Shown here piece after piece: positions 16,139 through 24,218 of a DNA stretch of 64,000 bases. The notes under the pieces are model-generated. The model saw only the letters and a list, made by a program, of their open reading frames with translations. It was not told where the DNA came from and did no database searches. How positions within the stretch are numbered: position 1 is the stretch's first letter; each line of letters opens with the position of its first letter. The stretch spans positions 189,170 through 253,169 of the forward strand of contig JAPOVQ010000014.1 of assembly GCA_026708035.1 (NCBI GenBank), written 5' to 3'. The stretch is from Chloroflexota bacterium. GTDB taxonomy: Bacteria; Chloroflexota; UBA11872. The position numbers were made by a program, and so were the translations under genes.

Positions 16139-17410
16139 CTAGTTCGTCAGCGGAAGCGTGTCGGGCGCGTGGGTGAGCACGCCCACGGATGGGTTGGCGC
16201 GAGCATCGGCGGCTGCGATTTCGAGCGCCGCCTCGACCGTATCCGCCCGGTCGAACGCCAGGGCGCGGGCGTCCTCGCGCGCCACGCCGTCCGAGACCAG
16301 GATCACCCGCGCATGCTCGCGAACGCGCGCCCACGCGGTGGCCAGCGATGCGGCGACCGGGTCGTCGAACTCGCCCTTTTCGTAACGGGTGATGAGCGCG
16401 TCGGCCGGGGACGCCGCGTAGTCCAGCATCTCCGGATGCATCACGGCCACGCCCTCGGGGCACGGCGTCACCACGATGATCGTGCCTCCCGGACGCACCA
16501 GCATCGCCGCGGGATAGAGGCTCTTGTGCGCCTGCCAAAACTCGATATCGCACGGGTGCGAGCCGGCAATGACGATGTCGAGCCCTGTCGGCGCGGGCAC
16601 GCCGTAGATGCCCTGGGCGTCCGCCACGGCGCGCCGATAGGCCCCGCGCGTGGTTCCGAAGCGCGCCGTGACGAGCTGGCCGTCGCTGTTGAGCGTGACG
16701 TTTAGGACATGGCGCATGCCGGACCGTTCGGCGATGCGCTCCATTTCGCGGCGCACCGGCGTCACCACCTGGCCGAGCAGCGGCTCGACGGCGCGCGCGC
16801 TGAACATGTGGGTCGCGGCGGTGGTGGCCGCGCCGGACACGCCCGGCTGCACGATCTTGGCTCCGGCCGAGAACCCGGCGATGTGGTGGGGCACAACCGC
16901 GCCGGTGCCGATGACCAGGTCGCGTTCGAACAGCCCGGCGTTCACGTGCACCGGCGTGCCGTCGGGCGTGGTGCCCAGGTCGCGCAGTGGGGCAACCGTG
17001 TGGTCGTGCTGGGTGACCTCGACCCGGCTGAGCACCTCGTCGCCGAGCTTGGCGCAAACCTCGTCCGGCGTCATCGGACGGTGCGTCCCCAGGGCGATCA
17101 TTACCTGCACGGCATCGTCCGGCAGGCCGCCGGCGCGCAGTTCCTCGAGGATCGCCGGTACCAGGAGGTGCGTGGGAGTTTCGCGGGTGATGTCGTCGAC
17201 CAGGATGAGCGCCGAGCGAGCGTCGCCGGCCTCCGCGCGCAGTCGCGGGCTATCTATAGGGTTTGCCAACGCTTCCCGAATCACGCGCTCCGGATCGGTC
17301 GCCGGCGGGGCCGGGTGCGGCGTGAAGACACCGGCCAGCACCGCGTCGTGGTTGACCTGAAAGCGCAGCTCATCCGCGCCGTAGGGAATGGTGACGAAAT
17401 CGCCTGGCAC
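16139..17410 (-). CDS. LarA-type nickel-pincer 2-hydroxyacid racemase/epimerase homologue
   Basis: LarA enzymes interconvert stereoisomers of a 2-hydroxyacid by hydride transfer to a nickel pincer nucleotide. Motifs seen: TIPYG at the N-terminus, DDITRETP, ALGTHRPMTPDE with a catalytic His, PHHIAG and SAGAKIVQPGVSG, where the Lys corresponds to the cofactor-anchoring Lys of LarA. It lies immediately upstream of an acid-sugar kinase, so its substrate may be a C4 or related sugar acid rather than lactate. No larB/C/E cofactor genes are in the window. I chose GTG at 17408-17410. An ATG at 17462-17464 would add 18 residues (MSTIRARV...) encoded inside the MITE-like repeat at 17438-17571. Confidence 0.88.
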   Translation of the reverse strand: MPGDFVTIPYGADELRFQVNHDAVLAGVFTPHPAPPATDPERVIREALANPIDSPRLRAEAGDARSALILVDDITRETPTHLLVPAILEELRAGGLPDDAVQVMIALGTHRPMTPDEVCAKLGDEVLSRVEVTQHDHTVAPLRDLGTTPDGTPVHVNAGLFERDLVIGTGAVVPHHIAGFSAGAKIVQPGVSGAATTAATHMFSARAVEPLLGQVVTPVRREMERIAERSGMRHVLNVTLNSDGQLVTARFGTTRGAYRRAVADAQGIYGVPAPTGLDIVIAGSHPCDIEFWQAHKSLYPAAMLVRPGGTIIVVTPCPEGVAVMHPEMLDYAASPADALITRYEKGEFDDPVAASLATAWARVREHARVILVSDGVAREDARALAFDRADTVEAALEIAAADARANPSVGVLTHAPDTLPLTN

Positions 17411-17437
17411 GGTGCGCCCCGATCCTGTCTCCGCTAT

Positions 17438-17571
17438 GGAGACCCTTGCACGAATGGTCGACATCCCATGCCCAAGCCTCGGATCACCCTCACCCTAACC
17501 CTCTCCCATCAAGGGAGATAGGACCGGACCTGCACTCCAAGCTCCACTGGAGGGATTCCGCAAGGGTCTCC
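17438..17571. repeat. MITE-like element with 12-bp terminal inverted repeats
   Basis: GGAGACCCTTGC at 17438-17449 is matched by its exact complement at 17560-17571, giving a 134-bp non-coding element with the CCCTCACCCTAACCCTCTCCC motif inside. The right end touches the stop codon of the FAH-family gene and the left end lies just upstream of the LarA-like gene. A related interrupted copy follows tRNA-Gln (4898-5055), and similar ends appear at 63890-63960. Confidence 0.65.
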
Positions 17572-18395
17572 TACGCGGCCACCACTGGATTGCGCAGCAC
17601 GCCGATGTGCTCCAGCTCGATCTCGACCGTGTCGCCGACGGCGAGCGGGCCGACGCCCTCGGGCGTGCCCGTGAAGATGCAGTCGCCGGGTTCCAGCGTG
17701 AGCCCCTGCGCCAGGTAGGTGATGAGCGACGCGACGTTGAAGAGCATGTCGGACGTGTTGTTGTCCTGCTTCGTCTCGCCGTTGACGCGCGCCTGGATGC
17801 GCAGGTTGTTGGGGTCGATGTCGGTCACGATGCACGGACCCAGCGGCGCGAAGGTATCCAAGCCCTTGCCCATCAGGATGCAACCCATGGCCATTTCGGC
17901 GAATTGCAGCTTGCGGGCGCTCACGTCGTTGCCGCAGGTGTAGCCAAGCACGTAGTCGAGCGCCTCGGAGACGTCGACGTTGCGGCAGGTCTTGCCCATG
18001 ACGACCACAAGCTCCGCCTCGTAGTGGACCTCGCCGAACGGCTCTTCCTGGAGCGCGGGATCGTTGATCGCGTGGCGAAAGCCGTCCGCGCGGGGCAGCA
18101 CGATGTCGTCCCCTGGGCCGCTGATGGCTGTGCTCGGCTTGATGAAGAGCATCGGCATCTTGGGCACGCCGCTCTCACCGACGGTCTCCATGATGTGTTC
18201 CATGTAGTTCAGGCCGACCCCGATGGCCTTGCCCGGCACGATGGGCGCCAGCAGCTTGAGGTCGTCGACCGAACCGACGGATTCGCCAACCGAGTGGTCC
18301 CCGAAGATGTCCCCGTCGATCGCGTGGACGGTGCCGTCGTCGTCGAGTGAGCCGTAGCGAGCGCCGGAAGGGTGCGCGTATCGGACGATCCGCAT
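17571..18395 (-). CDS. Fumarylacetoacetate hydrolase (FAH) family protein
   Basis: A 274-residue FAH-fold enzyme. Members hydrolyse, hydrate or decarboxylate 2-oxo/2-keto-3-deoxy acids. The metal-binding triad is clear: Glu-x-Glu in VHYEAELVVVMG and Asp in TCGNDVSAR. The entry motif AIGVGLNYMEH, FIKPSTAISGPGDDIVLP, and GDCIFTGTPEGVGPL are all present. It belongs to the minus-strand catabolic cluster with the LarA homologue, the sugar-acid kinase and the PdxA-type enzyme, so a keto-acid intermediate is a likely substrate (inference). The repeat element touches its stop codon. Confidence 0.92.
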   Translation of the reverse strand: MRIVRYAHPSGARYGSLDDDGTVHAIDGDIFGDHSVGESVGSVDDLKLLAPIVPGKAIGVGLNYMEHIMETVGESGVPKMPMLFIKPSTAISGPGDDIVLPRADGFRHAINDPALQEEPFGEVHYEAELVVVMGKTCRNVDVSEALDYVLGYTCGNDVSARKLQFAEMAMGCILMGKGLDTFAPLGPCIVTDIDPNNLRIQARVNGETKQDNNTSDMLFNVASLITYLAQGLTLEPGDCIFTGTPEGVGPLAVGDTVEIELEHIGVLRNPVVAA

Positions 18396-18467
18396 GGTGG
18401 TTGACCGATCAGAAGCGAGGGGCAGGCAGCGGTCCGCAGCGTAGCATCGCCCGTGCGTGAAGCCCGG

Positions 18468-19247
18468 CTACTTCGCGTTTACGAAGTCCAGGATCGCCGC
18501 GCGACATTCATCCGGCGCCTCCAGGTGCGGCCAGTGGCCCGCGTGCGCGACGTTGACCTGGGTGGCCTTGGTTGCGCGGGCGGTGAGGATGGCCGCGTCG
18601 TCCTCGGTCACGAAGGGGTCGGCGTCGCCGCGCAAGACGAGAATGGGCGCGGTAATCGTGCGGGACGCTTCCAGGTATTCCGCGCCGATCATGGCGCGCA
18701 AGCACCCGGCAACCACGTCGGCATCGGTGGTCGCCGCCGCGTCGCACATTGACGACAGGTGCTCGTCGGCCAAGTCTTCGACAAGGCCGCGCGTCAGCCA
18801 CCGTTTGGCGGCATCGGCATCCCAGCCGCGCATCTTGATCCGCTCGTGCACCGTCCAGAGGCTGTGCACGTCACGGACGAACGCCCCAGACCCGAGCAGG
18901 ACGAGGCGTGCGACATGGCTGGGATATCGCGCCGCGAAGCACAGGGCGACGAGTCCGCCGTAGTCGTGGGCCACGATCGGAATCGGATCGAGCTGATTGG
19001 CCTGGTGCAGCGAGTGGTGCAGCAGCGTCGCGGCGTGCTCGATGTCGCCCGCGAAGCCCTCGGGCGGACTCTCGCCGAAGCCGGGAAACTCGAGCATCAG
19101 CGCGCGCCGGTCCTCGGGTAGCCCCTGGGTCACCATCTCCCAGACAACCGCGCCGGGCCCCAGGCCGTGCAGGAATAGGATGGCCGAACCCCGCACGCCC
19201 CTGGTTGCCAGATTGATGCGCTGTCCACGCAGTTGGAGCATTGGCAT
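18468..19247 (-). CDS. Alpha/beta hydrolase with an Asp nucleophile (epoxide hydrolase/haloalkane dehalogenase type)
   Basis: A 259-residue alpha/beta-hydrolase. The nucleophile elbow reads VAHDYGGL, with Asp instead of Ser, as in epoxide hydrolases and haloalkane dehalogenases. The oxyanion/HG motif is LFLHGLGPG, the acid is in LRGDADPFV and the catalytic His is in AGHWPHLE. A helical cap fills residues 125-190. It lies upstream of the FAH-family gene in the same direction with a 72-base gap, so it may open the same pathway. The substrate is unknown. Confidence 0.87.
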   Translation of the reverse strand: MPMLQLRGQRINLATRGVRGSAILFLHGLGPGAVVWEMVTQGLPEDRRALMLEFPGFGESPPEGFAGDIEHAATLLHHSLHQANQLDPIPIVAHDYGGLVALCFAARYPSHVARLVLLGSGAFVRDVHSLWTVHERIKMRGWDADAAKRWLTRGLVEDLADEHLSSMCDAAATTDADVVAGCLRAMIGAEYLEASRTITAPILVLRGDADPFVTEDDAAILTARATKATQVNVAHAGHWPHLEAPDECRAAILDFVNAK

Positions 19248-19344
19248 TAGCGAAAATCGCCCATGGCGTCTGTCCCACGCAGTTGGTCATGCGATTTCAA
19301 TGCGTGCGTCCAGTGATTGTCGGTGTACATGCCGTGATGCCGGG

Positions 19345-19671
19345 TCACGCCTTGGATGGCGTGTCGATGCCACCCCGCGCTTGGCGCAGCTCCTCTTGCA
19401 GGCTTTCCGCGTAGCTCTCGACGGCGGCGCGCACGCGCTCGATCCGGACGATGGACGGCAGCACGCGTTGGCGCGCGGTGGTCTCGACGGTGTCTTGCAC
19501 GTGCTCCGTCGAGCGCGCGGTGCGCCGCAATCCCTGCTTGATCTTCACGGTGGTCTCGATGATGGCGATTGATCCGACCACGCCGCCCGCGAACAGCGCC
19601 AGGAACACCACGCAGCCCTGGATGACCAGGATGATGATGGCAATGTCGCGCGCGACGTCCCATCCGTCCAT
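19345..19671 (-). CDS. Small membrane protein with cytosolic coiled-coil tail (DUF948-like)
   Basis: 108 residues: one N-terminal membrane helix (IAIIILVIQGCVVFLALFAGGVV) followed by a long amphipathic helix with TARSTEHVQDTVETTARQ, a repeated Thr/Val pattern typical of DUF948-type proteins. The start ATG overlaps the stop of the preceding small gene as TGATG. It is the last of three small membrane-protein genes behind the transglutaminase-like gene. Function unknown. Confidence 0.65.
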   Translation of the reverse strand: MDGWDVARDIAIIILVIQGCVVFLALFAGGVVGSIAIIETTVKIKQGLRRTARSTEHVQDTVETTARQRVLPSIVRIERVRAAVESYAESLQEELRQARGGIDTPSKA

Positions 19672-19919
19672 CAGCGCCGACGCCTTCGTCGTCGACGGGA
19701 CCGGCCGCGGCGTCGCCGCGACGGCTGATCATGTCGCTCTTTGGTGGCGCCTTCGGCGGCCTCGGCGGCGCGCTGCGCGGCCTCGCGGGCCTTGCGCAAC
19801 CTGGCGCCCACCTGCGCAATCAGCTCGCTGCCGCGCTGGGGCGCGAGCACCGTGCCAATCGCGCCGCCGACGATGAACCCGAGAGCCACGCCGAGCATGA
19901 TCCAGGCCATGTCGGGCAC
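19671..19919 (-). CDS. YtxH-like small membrane protein with an Arg-rich tail
   Basis: 82 residues. The N-terminal helix IMLGVALGFIVGGAIGTVLAPQRG followed by a charged helix is the YtxH/gas-vesicle-like pattern (Gly-rich helix then APxxG). The C-terminus is extremely basic (RRRRGRSRRRRRRRR), which could bind nucleic acid or acidic envelope polymers. It overlaps the next gene by one base and follows the previous one by three. Function unknown. Confidence 0.65.
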   Translation of the reverse strand: MPDMAWIMLGVALGFIVGGAIGTVLAPQRGSELIAQVGARLRKAREAAQRAAEAAEGATKERHDQPSRRRRGRSRRRRRRRR

Positions 19920-19922
19920 GGC

Positions 19923-20210
19923 CTAGCGCCACTGCCCGCGCAAGAGGTTGAGCGCGCGCCGGGCGACTTGAACGCCGCGCGAGGTCGTGCGCGAGCCGGC
20001 GGCGACGGTTTCTTGCACGCTCTCCGCGGTGGCGCGAACGGTGTCGACGGTGTCACGGGCGGAATCGATGATTGGGGTGACCTCGGCGCGAATCGCCGCC
20101 AGCATGCGCCACAGCAGCAGGCCGGTGATCGCCAGCATCAGCGCCGCCAGCAGGCCCACGGACGCGAGCACGATGACCGCAATGTCGCGAACGACTTCTA
20201 GCGCTTCCAC
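19923..20210 (-). CDS. Small membrane protein with coiled-coil tail (DUF948-like)
   Basis: 95 residues. A single membrane helix (IAVIVLASVGLLAALMLAITGLLLW) precedes DSARDTVDTVRATAESVQETVA, a heptad-like region of the DUF948 type. It resembles the 19345-19671 protein and both bracket the YtxH-like gene, which suggests an old duplication. It starts 15 bases after the transglutaminase-like gene. Function unknown. Confidence 0.65.
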   Translation of the reverse strand: MEALEVVRDIAVIVLASVGLLAALMLAITGLLLWRMLAAIRAEVTPIIDSARDTVDTVRATAESVQETVAAGSRTTSRGVQVARRALNLLRGQWR

Positions 20211-20225
20211 GACCCTGCCCTGCGG

Positions 20226-22640
20226 CTAGGCGCGCTGAAAGCGCTCCAGGAAACGCGCGGGTTGCACGATGCGCCGGATGAGTCGCTGCCGGATGACCCG
20301 CCACGCTTCGTCAACCGCTCGCCTTTCTGCCCGCGTCACACGGTGCTGACTATAGGTGGCCCGCATGTACGCCACGGCCACCGTCTCGGGAGGACTTGCC
20401 CCGTCAGCGCCAGCCGCCATGGTGTCGGGGAACAGCCACGCGCCCAAGCGCCGCGACACCTCCTGCGGCGTCTCGGATGCCCCGGCATTGTAGCCAGCGC
20501 GGCGCGCGTAGCTCACCATCCGTGCGTAGACTCGCTGCACGCCCGTGCTTGGCTGTTGCAGGCGGTTGCGCGCGAACACGGCGCCCACCGCGGCCAGGAC
20601 GATCGCCAGCAGCGCGCCCAGGACGATGGCCATGCCAACCAGGACGCCGGCAATGTTGCCGAGCACCTCGCCGAAGGCGTCCTCTTCGTCGGGCTGGACC
20701 GCCGAGAAACCTCCACCGGCGGAGCCACTCATCAGCTCGAGATCTTCGAGCAAGTCGTCAAAGGTCGGTCCGAGTCCTCCGATAACGTTGCTTGTGGCGA
20801 TGCCGTCACCGGCGTCGTCGGTTTGGCGTTCCACCGGCAGGCGGAACCCGGAGGGCTCAAAGGCCACCCAGCCATACCCTGGAAAATAGACCTCGACCCA
20901 GGTATGGGCGTGCTCGGGATTCACGAAGAAGCGGTTCGTCGCCGCGTCATAGTCGCCGGCCACGAAGCCATTCACGAGACGAGACGGAATGTCGAGGGCG
21001 CGCACCAGGACGGCCATGGTGGACGCGATGTTCACGGCTGAACCGCGCCGCGATTCCGTGAGGAAAAAGTCGGTCGCGTCGCGATCGCCGGGGAGCGGAG
21101 GAGCATCGACGGCAAACGGGAAGCGCCGCATGAAGAACTCAATGGCGAGCACGCGGTCGAACGCCGTTTCCCCGGCCTCCGCGAAGCGCTGGGCGAGCGC
21201 GAGCACGCGATCCGGCATTTCGGGCAGTTCCAGATACGGCGCGATCCACTCCGGATATTCCGTTGACGCCCCCCGGAGCTGCGCGATCGTCGCCCCGGAG
21301 AACGTCGAATCCACCGAATAGACCAGGCGCTGCCCGACGCGACGCGTGGCGCGGATCGAGGCGTAGTCCTCGATCGGTGCGCCGGAGTCGTCCACCTGCG
21401 CGAGGTAGCGACGATTTACTCGAATGACGTCGCCGGGCGAATACAGCACTGACGTGGTGAAGTCGAGCATCTCCACGTTGGTCCGCACGGGAATGCGCGC
21501 CTCGAGCCCAAACGACTCCGCCAGCGGTGCGCTCGGCTCGCGCTCGGCCAGCTCGCGATACGTGCTGCGCCAGCCCTGTCCGGTGTAGACGTCGAACGTC
21601 TGCCCCTTCCAGTAGTTCGGCGATGTCGACTCGATGATCATGCTGCCGCGCGGCTGAAACGGTTGTGGACCGCTCAGCCCCATCGATTCGCGTCCGGCAA
21701 GCGCCGCGCCGGCGGGGTTCGAGACCCCGCCGAACAAGCGCTGAATGCCCGTCTCCACGTTGCCCCAGCCGTCGCCCAGGTAGGTCCAAAACGCCTCCGC
21801 CACGGGATTGCCGGCCGCCCGAGGCAAGGCCACGGACAGCACCACCACCAAGGCGATCACGACCAAGGCCCACGCGAACACCGTGTTGCCCAGACCGCGT
21901 GTGTAGGACGTGCCCGTCGTCGCCCACTTCGACTCCAACGACGTCGTGCGCAAGTGCACGATCAACGCCAGGGCCGCCGAGAGGAACACGACGAACGGGA
22001 CCCAGTCGGGACCGATGTAGGTCACGTTGATTCCGAGCGCCAGCATGCCCGGGGTCAATGCCCACAGGGCGCTTCGACGTCGAAATGCCATCCAGCCCGC
22101 GAAATACCCCATGCCCCAGGCGGCCATGGTCATCCAGAAGAGGAACACCACGTTGTCGCGGCTGACTTGGAACGCAAACGCCGATTGGAACCAGCCCTCG
22201 AGCCGGAAATACAGGTCCCGCAACAGCTCCCAGGTCTCGTTGGCCGCGGCGTTGAGGGGCGGCTCGCCGCCGAGGGCCCCCGACTGGCGGAGTTGCACCC
22301 ACTCCACCGTCTCGCCAAAGAGCGCGGCGAAGTTCCGCACGCCGTCGATGGGGCCGGGAAAGGCCTCCGACGCGACGACATACGCCACGGCCAGGTCGGT
22401 GACGACGCCGATCGCCACGATCCAGACCGACGACATGCGCCGAGCGGACAGCCACCACGCGGCCAGAACGGCCACGATGGCCACGGCGAACAGCACGCCC
22501 GTTCCGGGCGCCCAGCCAACCAGGTGAATGCTGGCGAGCGGCGCCAGCGTGGCCGCCAGCACCAACCCAAAGGTCAGCAGTGAGCCGGCCGGCAGGGTCG
22601 GGAACCGGATGCGGCTGGCGGTCGCGGCGGCCACGCTCAT
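20226..22640 (-). CDS. TgpA-like membrane transglutaminase-domain protein lacking the catalytic cysteine
   Basis: An 804-residue protein with a six- to seven-helix N-terminal membrane region (DUF3488/TgpA N type). It continues with a large extracytoplasmic part, a transglutaminase-like core near residues 530-600, one more helix and a C-terminal DUF4129 region (ETPQEVSRRL). In active members the core reads G-x-Cys-x-x-Phe-Ala; here it reads GSAVNIA, so Cys is replaced by Ala (codon at 21036-21038). The partner His is kept in HAHTWVEVY and the third site lies in VAFEPS. The start ATG at 22640 is four bases after the DUF58 stop. It may be a structural rather than catalytic envelope protein (inference). 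Confidence 0.88.
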   Translation of the reverse strand: MSVAAATASRIRFPTLPAGSLLTFGLVLAATLAPLASIHLVGWAPGTGVLFAVAIVAVLAAWWLSARRMSSVWIVAIGVVTDLAVAYVVASEAFPGPIDGVRNFAALFGETVEWVQLRQSGALGGEPPLNAAANETWELLRDLYFRLEGWFQSAFAFQVSRDNVVFLFWMTMAAWGMGYFAGWMAFRRRSALWALTPGMLALGINVTYIGPDWVPFVVFLSAALALIVHLRTTSLESKWATTGTSYTRGLGNTVFAWALVVIALVVVLSVALPRAAGNPVAEAFWTYLGDGWGNVETGIQRLFGGVSNPAGAALAGRESMGLSGPQPFQPRGSMIIESTSPNYWKGQTFDVYTGQGWRSTYRELAEREPSAPLAESFGLEARIPVRTNVEMLDFTTSVLYSPGDVIRVNRRYLAQVDDSGAPIEDYASIRATRRVGQRLVYSVDSTFSGATIAQLRGASTEYPEWIAPYLELPEMPDRVLALAQRFAEAGETAFDRVLAIEFFMRRFPFAVDAPPLPGDRDATDFFLTESRRGSAVNIASTMAVLVRALDIPSRLVNGFVAGDYDAATNRFFVNPEHAHTWVEVYFPGYGWVAFEPSGFRLPVERQTDDAGDGIATSNVIGGLGPTFDDLLEDLELMSGSAGGGFSAVQPDEEDAFGEVLGNIAGVLVGMAIVLGALLAIVLAAVGAVFARNRLQQPSTGVQRVYARMVSYARRAGYNAGASETPQEVSRRLGAWLFPDTMAAGADGASPPETVAVAYMRATYSQHRVTRAERRAVDEAWRVIRQRLIRRIVQPARFLERFQRA

Positions 22641-22644
22641 GCGG

Positions 22645-23940
22645 CTATTGGTAGGCCAGCGACACCGTCGGTCGCCGCTGCCCCTCCGCTGCGGGCCCGC
22701 CGTGTCGGCTGGGCTGCACGGTTGAGAACGTTGCACCCTGGGTGACGGTGGTGAAGGAAACCCCGGCGGTTTCGGACCCCTCCTTGAGCCCGGCGTTGGA
22801 GGGCGCGTCGTCGAAGGTCGCGGCATCCACGCCGATGGCGATCGGATATACGGCCCGCTGCGCCAGGTGGGTCAGGCTTGCGATCCAGGTCGGGTCCGCG
22901 GAAGGCGAGATGGCGACCAGGCTGACCCCGCGGCCGAGAATCGGCGCGGCGCTGGCGAGCACGTCGCCGAAGGGTTGCGTGCCGCGCGCCTGCACGATGG
23001 CCAGCGACTCCAGGATTCGCCAGAGCTGCCGCAAGCCCCGTTGCGGCTCGATGATGTAGCGGGTGCCGCGCCCCTCGGCCAGCAGGCCGACGGATTTGCC
23101 GTCGCGCACGAACTGGTAGGCGAGCGATGAGACGATCTTGACGCCGTATTCCTCGGTGGACTCGTCACCGTGACCCGCCTGCACCGCGGCGTCCAAATCG
23201 AGCGCCACCCATAGGCTGGCGGTCGGCTCGAGGTCAAACTCCTTCACCAGCAGCGTTTCGCGGCGCACCGAGGTCGGCCAGTGGATGCGTTTGAGCGGGT
23301 CGCCGGGCTGGAACTCGCGCAGACCGCCGGCGTCCGTCGTTACCTGCTGGGTCCGCATCGAGGAGCGGGCCGCGCCCACCAGCGTTCCGGCGGGCACGGC
23401 GACGTCGTGCATCACCGAGATCGGTGGGTAGACCACGATGGTGTTCTCCTGGGCGAGCCGGCGTTCGGCCGTGAAGAGGCCAAACGGGTCGCCGACCGTC
23501 ACGTCCGCCGGACCGAGCTTGTAGAGCCCGCGTCGACCGGCTTCCCCGTGCGTGCGCCAGCGACGCTTCCCGCGGCTGCCGAGGCTGATCGCGATTGACG
23601 CCCGATACCCGGGGAGCTCGGAGTAGTCTTCAACTTCGAGCATGAGGATGGGCAGCCGGCTGCGGCTGCGCAGCTCGAACTCTTCCTCGATGGTGTCGCC
23701 AACCGTCGCCCACTGGGTACGGATCTGACGCTGGATGGTGAGCCCGCGCGATGCCAGGCGCGTCCAGAAATAGGACAGCAGCACAATGCTGAGCAGCGCG
23801 TACATCAACCAATACGCGATGGGCGACGTGGTCACCAGCGCCACGACGACGAGCAGGCCAAGCAGCACGATGATGACCGGTCGTTGCAGGGTGACCGCGG
23901 GTTTAGGCTGGCTGGCCGTGACCGACACGGGGCCCTCCAC
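22645..23940 (-). CDS. DUF58 domain membrane protein
   Basis: 431 residues with two N-terminal membrane helices (IIVLLGLLVVVALVTTSPIAYWLMYALLSIVLLSYF region) and a cytosolic vWA-like DUF58 domain recognised by GGLREFQPGDPLKRIHWPTSVRRETLLVKEFD. DUF58 proteins usually occur with MoxR ATPases and TgpA-type transglutaminases; here TgpA follows directly but no MoxR gene is near. It is the first gene of a five-gene envelope unit running down to 19345. The physiological role of such units is not established. Confidence 0.9.
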   Translation of the reverse strand: MEGPVSVTASQPKPAVTLQRPVIIVLLGLLVVVALVTTSPIAYWLMYALLSIVLLSYFWTRLASRGLTIQRQIRTQWATVGDTIEEEFELRSRSRLPILMLEVEDYSELPGYRASIAISLGSRGKRRWRTHGEAGRRGLYKLGPADVTVGDPFGLFTAERRLAQENTIVVYPPISVMHDVAVPAGTLVGAARSSMRTQQVTTDAGGLREFQPGDPLKRIHWPTSVRRETLLVKEFDLEPTASLWVALDLDAAVQAGHGDESTEEYGVKIVSSLAYQFVRDGKSVGLLAEGRGTRYIIEPQRGLRQLWRILESLAIVQARGTQPFGDVLASAAPILGRGVSLVAISPSADPTWIASLTHLAQRAVYPIAIGVDAATFDDAPSNAGLKEGSETAGVSFTTVTQGATFSTVQPSRHGGPAAEGQRRPTVSLAYQ

Positions 23941-24120
23941 CGGACGTGGGATGCAAGCAACCTCCGCCCGGATTTGAGGCTGACTCTAGCATGCGCTCAA
24001 CCGACCGGCGCTACGACGAGCGGCGAAATCGCGGCGCGGCCGGCCCGGCGCATTCGGCGCGTCCATGCAAGGCTCACGAAGCACCCAAGGAGGCGCCCTG
24101 CGTCTGGGCTAGACTCCAGC

Positions 24121-24208
24121 GGAGGGGTGCCCGAGTGGTTGAAGGGGACCGTCTCGAAAACGGTTTGGCGTGTTGAGCGTCACGTGGGTTCGAATCCCAC
24201 CCTCTCCG
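24121..24208 (+). tRNA. tRNA-Ser (anticodon CGA)
   Basis: 88-nt type II tRNA with acceptor GGAGGGG/CCTCTCC, long variable arm (TTGGCGTGTTGAGCGTCAC), anticodon loop CTCGAAA (anticodon CGA), T-loop TTCGAAT and discriminator G. The 3' CCA is not encoded (CCG follows). Confidence 0.95.
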
Positions 24209-24218
24209 CCGGCCCTCC

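Noticed and set aside
23941..24120. A gene between the DUF58 gene and tRNA-Ser
   Set aside because: Short frames only, without ribosome-binding sites; the stretch is most likely the promoter region of the envelope operon.
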